From: Thalassotalea sp. PS06
Lineage (GTDB): Bacteria; Pseudomonadota; Gammaproteobacteria; Enterobacterales; Alteromonadaceae
Reading direction: 5' to 3'
Length of the DNA stretch: 64,000 nucleotides
Assembly: GCF_007197775.1 (NCBI RefSeq)
Contig: NZ_CP041638.1
Coordinates: 2,666,001 to 2,730,000 of the forward strand
Part shown: in pieces, positions 27,713-37,149 of the stretch
Numbering within the stretch: position 1 is the first letter of the stretch
Layout of the letters: each line of letters begins with the position of its first letter
Translations under genes and position numbers: made by a program
The notes under the pieces: generated by a model
The model's input: only the letters and a program-made list of their open reading frames with translations
Databases searched by the model: none
Told to the model about the DNA's origin: nothing

Positions 27713-29071
27713 TTAAATTAACCTTCTGGGCCTATATCCAATAAAAATATTGAATCTTTTATAAATTACAACTGTTGAAATAACATTCCAAAATATAGTA
27801 CTAACTAAACTTGCGACGGCGGCCCCTTCTATGCCGTATGGCGGAATCAATAAATAATTTAAAAAAACATTTATTAACGCACCACAACAAACGATAGAAT
27901 TAAATATCTTTTGGTTACCAGTCATATTTAAAAAATATCCAACAGAACCACAAGTTGAATTTATTAGTTGACTCACGGCAATTATAAGCAAGGCATAATA
28001 GCCCGTTACAAACTCTTCACCAAACACACCCAACAAGTATTTTCCAAACAGGAAAAAAGTAATTATTATTGGCAATGTAGTATAAAAAATAAGCTGAGAT
28101 GACTTTTGCGCTAAAGCTTTCAAATCTTCCAGTCGCGATGAAAAATAGAGTTCTGAGAATTTTGGAGCGACAACCATGTTTATAGATGTTAAAACGAAAG
28201 TTAATAACATACCTAACTTCATTACTACCGCATAAATGCCAGCATCTTTGGTTCCTGCCAATGCACCAAGCATTAAAGTATCAGTATTTAAAACTACAAC
28301 AGACATCCCGTTTGTCATAAACATTGGCCAAGAAATCGAAATTATCTGGATAACTGTGTATGGAGAATTTCCAATGTTCTTTTCGCCATAGTCAGTTTTT
28401 TTAGCTAAACTCGTGACGATTAAAATAGAAGTTAAAATAAATCCAAATGCAATAGAACAAAAAAATATATATACAGGATTATTAACGTTCCAAAAAAAAC
28501 TCGTAACTAAAACTAGTAGAACTAGATTTATTAAAGGCTGAACAGTTTGTATAGCTGCAAATAACTTAACTTCCTTCAAAGCTCGAATGATTGATTGATT
28601 TAGATTGAAAAGACTAGATAGCAAAATAAAGAAAATTGCTATATGAAACCATTCAGTTAAAGCTTCTCCGTTAGGTATATAATTAGCAATGAGTTCAATG
28701 TTAAACCAAAGTAAAATGGAAACTGCGCTAGAAGCGAAGATAACTATAGCGAATGATTTAAAAATGATTTTCTTTACATCATGTAACGTCCGAGTAGCTA
28801 ACTGCTCAGGTATCAACCTCAATATTGACGTGCTCAACCCTACCGAAGACAACATTGTTGCGAACGCTAAAAACGACACTATGATCGCAATAATTCCAAT
28901 TATCTCCGCACCATAGTATCTTGCTATAATAATATTTACTGCAAAGCTAAATGCCAAAGCGAGAATTTTTGAGCCAAAAGTCAAAAAGCTTCCACTCAAC
29001 AGTTCAGAAAAGTTTTTATCAGAAAGGGTTATTTTAAGATTATGTTGGATTTTTGTTTTTAATGTATCCAT
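27713..29071 (-). CDS. Wzx-type polysaccharide flippase
   Basis: 452 residues with about twelve to fourteen hydrophobic helices. The MOP-superfamily pattern is present: SGSFLTFGSKILALAFSFAVNIIIARYYGAE at the N-terminus, SIIRALKEVKLFA, and LMLGALAGTKDAGIYAVVMKL. It moves undecaprenyl-linked repeat units across the inner membrane. It is the first gene after an 830-bp gap following wzc, so it probably heads its own transcript. Confidence 0.9.
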   Translation of the reverse strand: MDTLKTKIQHNLKITLSDKNFSELLSGSFLTFGSKILALAFSFAVNIIIARYYGAEIIGIIAIIVSFLAFATMLSSVGLSTSILRLIPEQLATRTLHDVKKIIFKSFAIVIFASSAVSILLWFNIELIANYIPNGEALTEWFHIAIFFILLSSLFNLNQSIIRALKEVKLFAAIQTVQPLINLVLLVLVTSFFWNVNNPVYIFFCSIAFGFILTSILIVTSLAKKTDYGEKNIGNSPYTVIQIISISWPMFMTNGMSVVVLNTDTLMLGALAGTKDAGIYAVVMKLGMLLTFVLTSINMVVAPKFSELYFSSRLEDLKALAQKSSQLIFYTTLPIIITFFLFGKYLLGVFGEEFVTGYYALLIIAVSQLINSTCGSVGYFLNMTGNQKIFNSIVCCGALINVFLNYLLIPPYGIEGAAVASLVSTIFWNVISTVVIYKRFNIFIGYRPRRLI

Positions 29072-29903
29072 CGTATGGTGACTATTTATTCCTAAATGGC
29101 AATCTTTATATATCCCTCTTGAATTGACTCATGTCATATTCAAGATATCAACATAACTAATATTTTTACTTTAAATTCTTACCATACTGGTAGGTTCTGC
29201 TTTTAATAAACTGATGAAAAATCGAGTAAAACAGTCATAAAAAGGATGATAGCAAAGGCAAAGTATTTATTGGGTTGGTGCGGACAAAATTCAAATCTAT
29301 TCTGTGTCAATTCGGCTTGCACTTTTTGAAATTTGCCTTTGACCGTTGAGCACTAATTAATTTCTCTTATAAAGATAATGCATTCAGTATTTAATTAATA
29401 TATCAAGAAATCCCAAACGACGTTTGCCGACGTCTAAAAAAGAAGATCAAGCGATTCTTATAAGCTTTCTCCAGTAAGATGAGTTTTATTTTAAAACAAC
29501 AGAAGTTGTAGGCAGGTCAAATATTAATTAGCCTCGTACTTTAATACCCTACAGTTGGTTACTTATTAATCTTTAATATTTATCGCACCTTACGACATAA
29601 TACTGTTTAAATTAAACGTACGACTTTTTGTTAGTTAAAAGTTTAGAGATTAGGCGTAATAATGTAAAATGAGTCGGTAATGGAGATTTTCAGTTAGAAA
29701 TTCCGGCATTAAATTCTACCGGACAATATTGGGAAGTATCTACTTTTGGTCAGTAGTTTAGTAAGGCTAAAACAGTATTGTTCTTCTACTCGAAAAGTTT
29801 AATACAACGTTAGCATAAACCTAGTACTAGTAGTAATTACGTCGTCTTGTAACTATATACAATAAAATCTCTTCCCCTTCCTGAAAACAAAGCAGCAGTA
29901 TTT
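29072..29903. other. Long AT-rich intergenic region between wzc and wzx
   Basis: 832 bp without a reading frame, RNA gene or hairpin array that I can support. Probably it contains the promoter and leader for the wzx-to-wcaJ operon on the minus strand. I looked for a JUMPstart/ops element (GGCGGTAG core) on both strands and did not see one. It is the one large gap of this window free of the repeat families. Confidence 0.6.
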
Positions 29904-32240
29904 CTATTGGGAAATATCGATTGCTTTTTTATATTCGTACTGATAATAACCGTAATCTGAGTAATACGAGCTGGATTTTGCTTCCATCGCATTAAAGATC
30001 ACGCCTTTGATATCAACGCCATTAAGTTCAAATCGCTCAAGTGCTGCGCCGATTTCTTTTAAGGTGCTTACTTCATAACGGGTAAGCATAAAAGAGGTAC
30101 CGGCATGGTTGCCCACAACCGCAGGATCGGTTACTGCCATAATTGGTGGTGTATCAATAAGCACCAAGTCGTATTCTTTAGAAGCTCGATGTACGAACTC
30201 TTCAAAGTTTTTACCCATTAGTAATTCTGATGGATTAGGCGGGATAGCACCACGAGTGACGATGTCCAGATTTTCTACATCGGTAGACTTAATCACATCC
30301 TCAAAAATTGCTTTATTAGAAAGTAAATCGGACAGGCCGGTATCCCATAACAAATCGAACATTTTCTGCAGATAGCCACGGCGCATATCGGCATCGACAA
30401 TCAACACCTTTTGACCACTTTGAGCGATAACCGTTGCCAGGTTAGCACTGACGAAGGATTTACCTACTTCCGGGCTAGCACCGGAGATCATCACTACGTT
30501 GTTTTTCGCTTCAAGCATGGCGAAATGCAAAGATGTGCGGAGGCTTCGGATAGCTTCAACAGCTAAATCTGTAGGATGTTCTTTAGCTAATAGCAACTCA
30601 TGATCTTTACGACGATTGGTGCCAAAATCGATTTTGCTCTCGGACTTAGCTTTCTTGGAACTAGGTCGATATTTATTTAATTTTGCTTTTAGTTTGCTAA
30701 CGCGCTCCCGCTTTTTATTAAACGCATCCTGCACTTCACTCACCGGAATAGTGGCATATAGAGTAAGGCCGATATCTTCGAAATCGCGGGGATTGGAAAT
30801 TGCGCGATTAAATGCCGCTTTTAGCAATACAATAGCCACGGCAAACATACCGCCGAGCATAGTAGCCAGTACAACAATCAATGATTTCTTAGGTTTTACC
30901 GGATGCTTGGCAACCTGTGCCTGGTCAACAACGCGAACATTGCCTACCGTGCCTGCTTTGGCAACATTAAGCTGTTGAACATTGTTAAGAAGAGATAAAT
31001 ATATTTGTTGATTGACTTCAACATCGCGGGTTAAGCGAAGAATTTGTTGTTGCGTGGAAGGTAAGTTTTTAACGCTATTGGCCAAGGACTGCTTTTGCGC
31101 TAATAAATCTTCTTTTTTCTTAATTAGCGATACATAACTTGGATGTTCTTTCGTATAGCGCTGGGAGATTTCCGTTTCTTTGAACGACAATTCATGGATA
31201 CGGGTATCGATATCGACAATTTGATTAAGAATTGATTGGGTTTCTAATGAAAGGTCAACAGATTGGTTTTCCAGGCGGAAGTTGTTGAGTAAACCCTCTG
31301 CGGTTTCTAACTGCTTTTTAACCTGGGGAAGTTCCTGCTCTAAAAAACGGATGGAGTTTTGCACTTCCGCAGACATGCGCTCAACATTTTGCAGCACATA
31401 GGAGTGGGTGATGGCATCAAGGATTAATTCCGTTTTCGCTTTATTGGTACCTTCCATCGTCAGGAATAAGATACCTGAACTCTTGCCCTTTTCCGATACG
31501 CTTAAACCTGACTGTAAATCTTTAATGGCATCACTTCGTGCTTGCTTGGTTAGATTAAACTGAGTTCCTTTAAGGGCTAACAAGTCAGTGATAAGCAGAC
31601 GAATATCGCCGCCGCGTAAGCCCTCACTAACTGCCAGCTGGTTAACGCGCCCTTTTAGCAATACTTTTTCCGCATTATCCGCCAATGATAACTGATACTC
31701 ACCATCCCCGAGGTTTGTAACAATAAAGCCCTTGCCTTCAAGGTTTCTCGGTACAGAAAAGTTCGCGACATTGATAACTTCGCCGCCCCAGGCGTATTTA
31801 TCTGACGTTAAATTTGCTAACCAAGGTTGATTGAAATCATCATCAGATATTTTGCTATAACGACGGGCAAAGAACTCGCCAACACTGCCTAAATAGTTCG
31901 GTGTTACCACATTGGTCAGTTTTAAATCATCAACCACTTTACCCATTACCATGCGCGATTTTAACAGTTCGATTTCGGTAACCGCTTCACTATCGGTAGC
32001 AAACATCTCACCTAGATCATCAAGACCAGGAAGACCTGCGCTCTTTTGCTCAATTTGAATAAGGGCATCAGCTTTGTATACCGGCGTGGCAAGTAACGCA
32101 TACGCGATACCGATGAAGGTAAAGATGGCGGTTACCGCAACAATGAAGAGTTTTTTCTCCAGCAGTAAGCCAAATAGGCGGGATAAATCAATTTCATCGC
32201 TGTCAGAGACAGGTGCTGTTTTATTGGGGGTAGTAGACAT
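29904..32240 (-). CDS. wzc: Wzc-type polysaccharide chain-length determinant / tyrosine autokinase
   Basis: 778 residues, normal for fused proteobacterial Wzc. The Wzz domain includes a first membrane helix (LFIVAVTAIFTFIGIAYALL), a long periplasmic coiled-coil region and a second helix near 455-480 (SLIVVLATMLGGMFAVAIVLL) preceded by the proline-rich HPVKPKK. The C-terminal BY-kinase has Walker A GASPEVGKS (587-595), Walker A' VLIVDADMRRG, Walker B LVLIDTPP and a tyrosine cluster at 759-770 with seven Tyr. It controls polymerisation and export through the cycle of autophosphorylation. No wza or Wzb-like phosphatase gene is in the window. Confidence 0.95.
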   Translation of the reverse strand: MSTTPNKTAPVSDSDEIDLSRLFGLLLEKKLFIVAVTAIFTFIGIAYALLATPVYKADALIQIEQKSAGLPGLDDLGEMFATDSEAVTEIELLKSRMVMGKVVDDLKLTNVVTPNYLGSVGEFFARRYSKISDDDFNQPWLANLTSDKYAWGGEVINVANFSVPRNLEGKGFIVTNLGDGEYQLSLADNAEKVLLKGRVNQLAVSEGLRGGDIRLLITDLLALKGTQFNLTKQARSDAIKDLQSGLSVSEKGKSSGILFLTMEGTNKAKTELILDAITHSYVLQNVERMSAEVQNSIRFLEQELPQVKKQLETAEGLLNNFRLENQSVDLSLETQSILNQIVDIDTRIHELSFKETEISQRYTKEHPSYVSLIKKKEDLLAQKQSLANSVKNLPSTQQQILRLTRDVEVNQQIYLSLLNNVQQLNVAKAGTVGNVRVVDQAQVAKHPVKPKKSLIVVLATMLGGMFAVAIVLLKAAFNRAISNPRDFEDIGLTLYATIPVSEVQDAFNKKRERVSKLKAKLNKYRPSSKKAKSESKIDFGTNRRKDHELLLAKEHPTDLAVEAIRSLRTSLHFAMLEAKNNVVMISGASPEVGKSFVSANLATVIAQSGQKVLIVDADMRRGYLQKMFDLLWDTGLSDLLSNKAIFEDVIKSTDVENLDIVTRGAIPPNPSELLMGKNFEEFVHRASKEYDLVLIDTPPIMAVTDPAVVGNHAGTSFMLTRYEVSTLKEIGAALERFELNGVDIKGVIFNAMEAKSSSYYSDYGYYQYEYKKAIDISQ

Positions 32241-33024
32241 AATAGTTTCTTGTTTTTAGGTACACAATCGAGGATTGTTTCGGGTACACAAAATTAAAAA
32301 TTTTGTTTCGAGTACGTGAAACGAAAAACATGTTTCACTTCGGGTACATGAATCAGAGATTCATTCCGGGTACACAAAATCATTTGATTTTTTTGGGTAC
32401 ATGAATCAGAGATTCATTTCGGGTACACAAAATTAAAAATTTTGTTTCGGGTACGTGAAACGAAAAACATGTTTCACTTCGAGTACATGAATCGGAGATT
32501 CATTCCGGGTTAGAGCGCTTTAACTCGAAGAGACGCTGTTTGTCTCGTACCCGGAGTAACGTTGTTTGTTACGTTCTCGGAGCGATGCTGTTTATCGCGT
32601 ACTCGGCGCAACGCTGTTTGTTGCATACTTTCGCAACGATGGGGTCAGAGCTAAAGATCTGACCCCATGGTTGCGTTTTAGGCACGCTTCCGCCCTTAGG
32701 TTTGGCTCCTAAAGGCAAAAAATTCGGTGATTAAAAATTTTGATTCGAAATTTTTAAGAACTTCGAATTTTTTCTAAGTGCGGGGCAAACCGCGCCCCTC
32801 CGAGTACGCGAAACGATAAAACTGTTTCGCTTCGGGTACATGAATCGAAGATTCATTCCGGGTACGCTGATAAATCAGCTTCGGGTAAATTGCTTTTGCT
32901 CGAAGAGACGTTGTCTGTCTCGTACCCGGAGTAAAAATCTTATTTTTACGTACCCGAAACCGAAATTTACTTTCGGTGTTCTCGAAGCCAATGTTTTTTA
33001 TTGGCGTACTAGTCGTGGTTCCAA
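32241..33024. repeat. GGGTAC-punctuated hairpin array between rfaH-like gene and wzc
   Basis: 784 bp. From 32258 to about 32510 at least nine units alternate a short palindrome with the linker TTCGGGTAC: stems include ACAATC/GATTGT, ACAAAAT/ATTTTGT, GTGAAAC/GTTTCAC and ATGAATC/GATTCAT. At CGGGTTAGAGCG (about 32507) the polarity reverses and linkers read GTACCCGGAG, with stems AGAC/GTCT, TAAC/GTTA, CGAT/ATCG and CAAC/GTTG. A second forward/reverse set is at about 32800-33010. A 42-nt palindrome lies at 32633-32674 (one mismatch, 8-nt loop). All of this would lie in the leader between the rfaH-like gene and wzc. Confidence 0.9.
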
Positions 33025-33561
33025 TCAATCCTCTTTATCTATGTCCTGATTGGAAACCACGACTTCGTTCTGTTGGCCGAGCATGTTCAATAGAATGATT
33101 GAACGTTCGAGGCCATCTGACGATTTATATATTGCGGATAAGCCCTTGAACGGGCCATTGGTGACAATTAGCGCATCACCCCGGTGATAATTTTCTAGGT
33201 CAGCTAAGGTTGGTAGCTGGTCTGAATCGCCGGTTATTTCCGTATCTTGTTTTAATTGTTCAATTAACGGTTCGTTTACGGTAGCCATATTGGCACCAAA
33301 ACGAACAAAATTCGCCACCCCGCGGGTGGAGCGAATTGCATTAAAATTGGCATTCACTGAATCCAGTTTTACGAAAAGGTAGTTTGGAAAAAGAGGTTCA
33401 ACGGAAACCGACTTAACTCCCTGTCGTTTTTTTACTGCAGAAATCTTGGGATAGAAAACTTCAACCCCCTGACTTACCAGGTTGTCGAACGCTCTACGCT
33501 CATCCCTGGGTTTTGAAGTAATTACGTACCACTTCTGTGTCGAATTTACTGCGTTAGACAT
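33025..33561 (-). CDS. RfaH/NusG-like transcription antitermination protein
   Basis: 178 residues from the start at 33561 (an upstream in-frame GTG at 33591 would add 10). An N-terminal NGN domain begins KWYVITSKPRDERRAFDNL and includes PLFPNYLFVKLD and the STRGVANFVRFG segment. A C-terminal KOW-like domain has FKGLSAIYKSSDGLERSIILLNMLGQ. RfaH paralogues are recruited by ops sites to let RNA polymerase read through long polysaccharide operons. The position at the head of the cluster fits that job. No ops core (GGCGGTAG) was seen downstream; instead the leader holds the hairpin array. Confidence 0.9.
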   Translation of the reverse strand: MSNAVNSTQKWYVITSKPRDERRAFDNLVSQGVEVFYPKISAVKKRQGVKSVSVEPLFPNYLFVKLDSVNANFNAIRSTRGVANFVRFGANMATVNEPLIEQLKQDTEITGDSDQLPTLADLENYHRGDALIVTNGPFKGLSAIYKSSDGLERSIILLNMLGQQNEVVVSNQDIDKED

Positions 33562-33591
33562 ACTGCACTCAGCAAAAGGCGTGTTGCACAC

Positions 33592-34657
33592 ACCCTCATT
33601 AATTAACTATTTTTATTGCCGTATTGCCTCTTAGATTTTTCAAGAGGCGACATCGCCTATTTAACCATCAACCATGATGGAAAAACAACCAAAAACAGGT
33701 TGGATTCGATGTTTCGACTGTCGTTATAGATTACCGGAAAAAACAGTGGATACAAAGGGGGAAGGGAGAAAAATTTTTGCGCGAAGCGTCACCGAAGGTC
33801 AACTTGTTGATTCGGCGACACTTCGCGTGGGTACACAATTGAAAATTGTTCCGGGTACGTGACAATCAACGTCACTGCGGGTACATGAACCAAAAGTTCA
33901 TTTCGGGTACGCTGCAGAAAAACGCAGCTTCGGGTTAGAGCGAGCTTTATTGGGAACACAATCGAAGATTGTTCCGGGTACGTGAAACGAAAACGCGTTT
34001 CACTTCGGGTACATAAACCAAGGTTTATTCCGGGTACGCGATGAAAAGCATCGCTACGGGTTAGAGCGAGCTTTATTGGGTACACAATCGGAGATTGTTT
34101 CGGGTACGAGGCGAACAGCGCCTCTTCGAGTACATGAATCAAAGATTCATTTCGGGTACGCTGCGGAAAAACGCAGCTGCGGGTTAGAGCGAGCTTTGTT
34201 GGGTACACAATCGGAGATTGTTCCGGGTACGCGATGAAAAGCATCGCTACGGGTTAGAGCGGCTCTTAACTCGAAGGGCGCAGTTTGCCCGTACCCGAAG
34301 TAAAAATCCTATTTTTACGTACCCGAAACAAAATCTTGATTTTGTGTACCCGGAGCCAATGCTGTTTATTGGCGTACCCTTTCACTCGAAGGGCGTAGTT
34401 TGCCCGTACCCGGAGTAAAAATCTCATTTTTACGTACTCGAAACAAAATCTTGATTTTGTGTACCCGAAGCCAATGCTGTTTATTGGCGTACCCTTTCAC
34501 TCGAAGGGCGTAGTTTGCCCGTACCCGGAGTAAAAATCCTATTTTTACGTACCCGAAACAAAATCTTGATTTTGTGTACCCGGAGCCAATGCCGTTTATT
34601 GGCGTACCCTAAAAAGCAAAAAACCGGCATCAGCCGGTTTTTAAACTTGGTTCTTCC
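33592..34657. repeat. GGGTAC-punctuated hairpin array between rpoS and the rfaH-like gene
   Basis: The array runs from about 33781 to 34610. The forward half (to about 34255) has units such as ACAATT/AATTGT, GTGAC/GTCAC, ATGAAC/GTTCAT, GCTGC/GCAGC, GTGAAAC/GTTTCAC, CGATG/CATCG and GAGGC/GCCTC joined by YCGGGTAC. It is divided into blocks by CGGGTTAGAGCGAGCTTTAT. The reverse half is a 115-bp tandem (starts 34271, 34386, 34501) with stems GGGC/GCCC, TAAAAAT/ATTTTTA, ACAAAAT/ATTTTGT and CCAAT/ATTGG joined by GTACCCG. The promoter of the rfaH-like gene and the rpoS terminator lie at the edges. No gene. Confidence 0.92.
34618..34642 (-). terminator. Rho-independent terminator of rpoS
   Basis: AAACCGGC, loop ATCA, GCCGGTTT, with a run of A on the plus-strand left side giving a T tract on the minus strand. 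It lies 16 nt after the rpoS stop codon. Confidence 0.88.
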
Positions 34658-35596
34658 TTAGCCTTGGAAGAGCGCCTCGATACTGAGATTTTGCGCAGAC
34701 AGAATATCGCGCAGGCGCTTCAGTGCTTCTACTTGAATCTGGCGTACGCGTTCGCGTGTTAAGCCAATTTCCAGGCCCACATCTTCGAGGGTGGCTGGTT
34801 CATAGCCTAACAGGCCAAAGCGACGAGCAAGGACTTCGCGCTGTTTCGAGTTCAACTCGTTCAACCAGTGCACGATGTTTTCTTTGATATCGCTATCTTG
34901 CAGATCGGATTCTGGCCCCTGGCTTTTCTCATCCGCGAGCACATCCAATAAGGCTTTTTCAGAATCGCCGGCAAACGGCGTATCTACTGAAGTGATGCGT
35001 TCATTTAATTTGAGCATTTTCGAGACATCAGCAACGGGCACATCGAGTTTGGTTGCGATTTCTTCAGCGGTTGGCTCATGGTCAAGTTTTTGCACCAGTT
35101 CACGTGCCGCACGCAGGTAAACATTGAGTTCTTTGACAACATGGATGGGAAGTCGAATCGTGCGGGTTTGGTTCATAATGGCACGTTCGATGGTTTGACG
35201 AATCCACCAGGTGGCGTAGGTGGAGAATCTAAATCCGCGTTCAGGGTCGAATTTTTCGACGGCTCGGATCAAACCTAAGTTTCCTTCTTCGATTAGGTCA
35301 AGAAGGGGTAAACCACGATTATTGTATCGTCGGGCGATTTTGACAACCAGTCGCAAGTTACTCTCGATCATCCTGGCTCGAGATGCCTGGCAACCTTTCA
35401 GCGCTTTGCGGGAAAAGTAAACCTCTTCCTCGGCTGACAATAAAGGTGAAAAGCCAATCTCACTCAGATACAATTGCGTTGCATCTAAATTAGCGCCAGA
35501 ATCTTCTGGAGTTATCTTCTCTTCCTTGAGTTTGTTGGTTTCAGTTTCGGCTACTGCTTCAACTACCGCTTCGTTGCTTTTACTCTTACTCATCAA
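34658..35596 (-). CDS. rpoS: RNA polymerase sigma factor RpoS
   Basis: 312 residues. Sigma-70 group 2 layout: region 1.2 ([26 protein letters not shown]), region 2 with [42 protein letters not shown], region 3, and region 4 with [26 protein letters not shown]. It is the general stress and stationary-phase sigma factor. The neighbour nlpD is the standard RpoS partner, and in enterobacteria the main rpoS promoter lies inside nlpD; only 62 nt separate the two here. The usual mutS/csrA neighbourhood is replaced by the hairpin array and polysaccharide cluster. Confidence 0.97.
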   Translation of the reverse strand: MMSKSKSNEAVVEAVAETETNKLKEEKITPEDSGANLDATQLYLSEIGFSPLLSAEEEVYFSRKALKGCQASRARMIESNLRLVVKIARRYNNRGLPLLDLIEEGNLGLIRAVEKFDPERGFRFSTYATWWIRQTIERAIMNQTRTIRLPIHVVKELNVYLRAARELVQKLDHEPTAEEIATKLDVPVADVSKMLKLNERITSVDTPFAGDSEKALLDVLADEKSQGPESDLQDSDIKENIVHWLNELNSKQREVLARRFGLLGYEPATLEDVGLEIGLTRERVRQIQVEALKRLRDILSAQNLSIEALFQG

Positions 35597-35658
35597 TATC
35601 TCCCAATACTAATCGTAATTTGTCTAGGTTTTATTCACTGCTTGCCTCTGTTTTTTTA

Positions 35659-36516
35659 TTAACGCTTCGGTAAATACCTGGCTGGATTCACCGACTTGCC
35701 CCGAAATCGAATTTCAAAATGTAGCATGGTTTTATCTGTACCCGTGCTACCCATTTTGGCGATTACCTGCCCTGCCCTGACGTTTTGCTGTTCCTGAACC
35801 AACAAGGTGTCGTTATGCGCATAAGCACTTAGGTAATCGTCATTGTGTTTTATAATTATTAGGTTTCCATATCCTCGCAAGGCATTTCCGGAATAGACAA
35901 TCAAGCCATCGGCTGATGCTTTAATTTCCTGCCCCTTAACGCCGGCAATACTAATGCCTTTGTTGCCTTGCTTCGCGCTCGAAAAACCAGAGATGACTTT
36001 TCCTGCCGCTGGCCAGAGCCAGGAATCAACTTTGGAGTTGATAGACGGGACTTTCACATTGGTTATTTTTTCGTCACTTTTTTTAACATACTCCTCTGAT
36101 TTTTGATTTGCAACAACTTTTGTTTGAGATTTTTGTGGTTTTTTTGAGGCAGTTTTATTTTTTGCCTTATTAGTTGTGCTTTTCTTTGCTGCAGCTCGCT
36201 TTGAGGAGGGTTTACTGGCGACCAAGGATAAGGTCTGACCAGGGAATATTCGATAAGGCGCAGATAAATTATTGAGGGCCGCAAGGGTTTCTACATCGCT
36301 TCCTGAGCGCCAGGCAATAGAGTAAAGGGTCTCTCCGGCTAGTACTTTATGGGTTGAGCCGGACAAGGTGTTTTTTTCTTTTTGCAACGTCGGTTTGGAA
36401 CCACCGATGCTCACCACTTCTGCGGGTCGAATTCGCTCAGCACAGGCGCTAAGTAAAAACGTAACGCCGAGCAACAGTGCAGTAATTTCCTTTTTCAGCA
36501 ACACAATGACTCTCAC
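35659..36516 (-). CDS. nlpD: Murein hydrolase activator NlpD
   Basis: 285 residues. A lipoprotein signal (LLLGVTFLLSAC) is followed by a LysM domain at about 56-98 (HKVLAGETLYSIAWRSGSD...), a Lys/Ser-rich linker and a C-terminal LytM (M23) domain. The first metal-binding His of active LytM enzymes is absent (GNKGISIAG), as in E. coli NlpD, so this is an amidase activator (AmiC type) rather than a peptidase. HFEIRFRGKSVNPARYLPKR ends the protein as expected. It is part of the surE-pcm-yqaA-nlpD-rpoS series. Confidence 0.96.
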   Translation of the reverse strand: MRVIVLLKKEITALLLGVTFLLSACAERIRPAEVVSIGGSKPTLQKEKNTLSGSTHKVLAGETLYSIAWRSGSDVETLAALNNLSAPYRIFPGQTLSLVASKPSSKRAAAKKSTTNKAKNKTASKKPQKSQTKVVANQKSEEYVKKSDEKITNVKVPSINSKVDSWLWPAAGKVISGFSSAKQGNKGISIAGVKGQEIKASADGLIVYSGNALRGYGNLIIIKHNDDYLSAYAHNDTLLVQEQQNVRAGQVIAKMGSTGTDKTMLHFEIRFRGKSVNPARYLPKR

Positions 36517-36570
36517 ACTGACAACATATTAATTTGAATTTATTAGTCTTTATATTTTCTATTGTAGCGT

Positions 36571-37149
36571 TTAGCGCATCATAAAATAAAGTATCACAAC
36601 AAGCGCGACAACGCTCCAGCCGATAACATCAATACTTTTACGCAACTTAGCTTCCATTTTTGCACCGCCCCAGGCAATTAAACCCGCGACCAAAAAGAAG
36701 CGCATTCCACGCCCTACCGCCGAAGCAATCAGGAACGGCAGGAACATCATTTGCAGGAATCCTGCAGATAACGTAAACACTTTATAGGGGATTGGCGAAA
36801 AGCCAGCGAGAAAAACTACCCATACGCCATATTGTTCAAACCAGTCCATCGCTCTTTGAAACTTATCCATGTAGTTAAATTCTATTAAAAGCGGTTGAAT
36901 AAGCGGTTCAAACATCAGATAACCGAGAAAATACCCGACTACTCCTCCGATCACTGACGAAATGGTTGTAATTGTCGCTAATCGCCATGCGCGATGAGGT
37001 TTTGCCAAGACCATAGGGGCAAGTAACACATCCGGTGGAATTGGAAAAAACACCGATTCAGCGAAGGTAATAGCAGATAATACCGCAGGGGCGAATTTGT
37101 GTTCGGCCCACTTTAAAGTCCAATCGTATAGGGCGGTAAAGATTTTCAA
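36571..37149 (-). CDS. YqaA-family membrane protein (DedA/SNARE-associated superfamily)
   Basis: 192 residues. [19 protein letters not shown], a glycine-rich [17 protein letters not shown] and [19 protein letters not shown] match the VTT/DedA domain as found in YqaA. DedA-type proteins are implicated in lipid translocation and membrane homeostasis. Four to five hydrophobic segments. It overlaps pcm by 4 nt, so it is translated from the same message. Placement between pcm and nlpD is conserved in many Alteromonadales. Confidence 0.9.
   Translation of the reverse strand: MKIFTALYDWTLKWAEHKFAPAVLSAITFAESVFFPIPPDVLLAPMVLAKPHRAWRLATITTISSVIGGVVGYFLGYLMFEPLIQPLLIEFNYMDKFQRAMDWFEQYGVWVVFLAGFSPIPYKVFTLSAGFLQMMFLPFLIASAVGRGMRFFLVAGLIAWGGAKMEAKLRKSIDVIGWSVVALVVILYFMMR

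Noticed and set aside
29072-29903. JUMPstart/ops element for the RfaH-like protein
   Set aside because: No GGCGGTAG core on either strand in this gap; a divergent element cannot be excluded.
32633-32674. Rho-independent terminator
   Set aside because: Strong palindrome but symmetrical flanks and only a short T stretch after the G-rich end; classed as repeat.
33789-34244. 151-codon minus-strand frame
   Set aside because: Entirely inside the GGGTAC hairpin array; the peptide is a low-complexity repeat of the linker translation.
32258-34610. CRISPR array
   Set aside because: Linkers are 7-9 bp and the 'spacers' are self-complementary; no repeat of 23-47 bp and no cas genes in the window.
35078-35420. 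Plus-strand frames opposite rpoS
   Set aside because: Shadows of the well-supported rpoS gene with no family resemblance.
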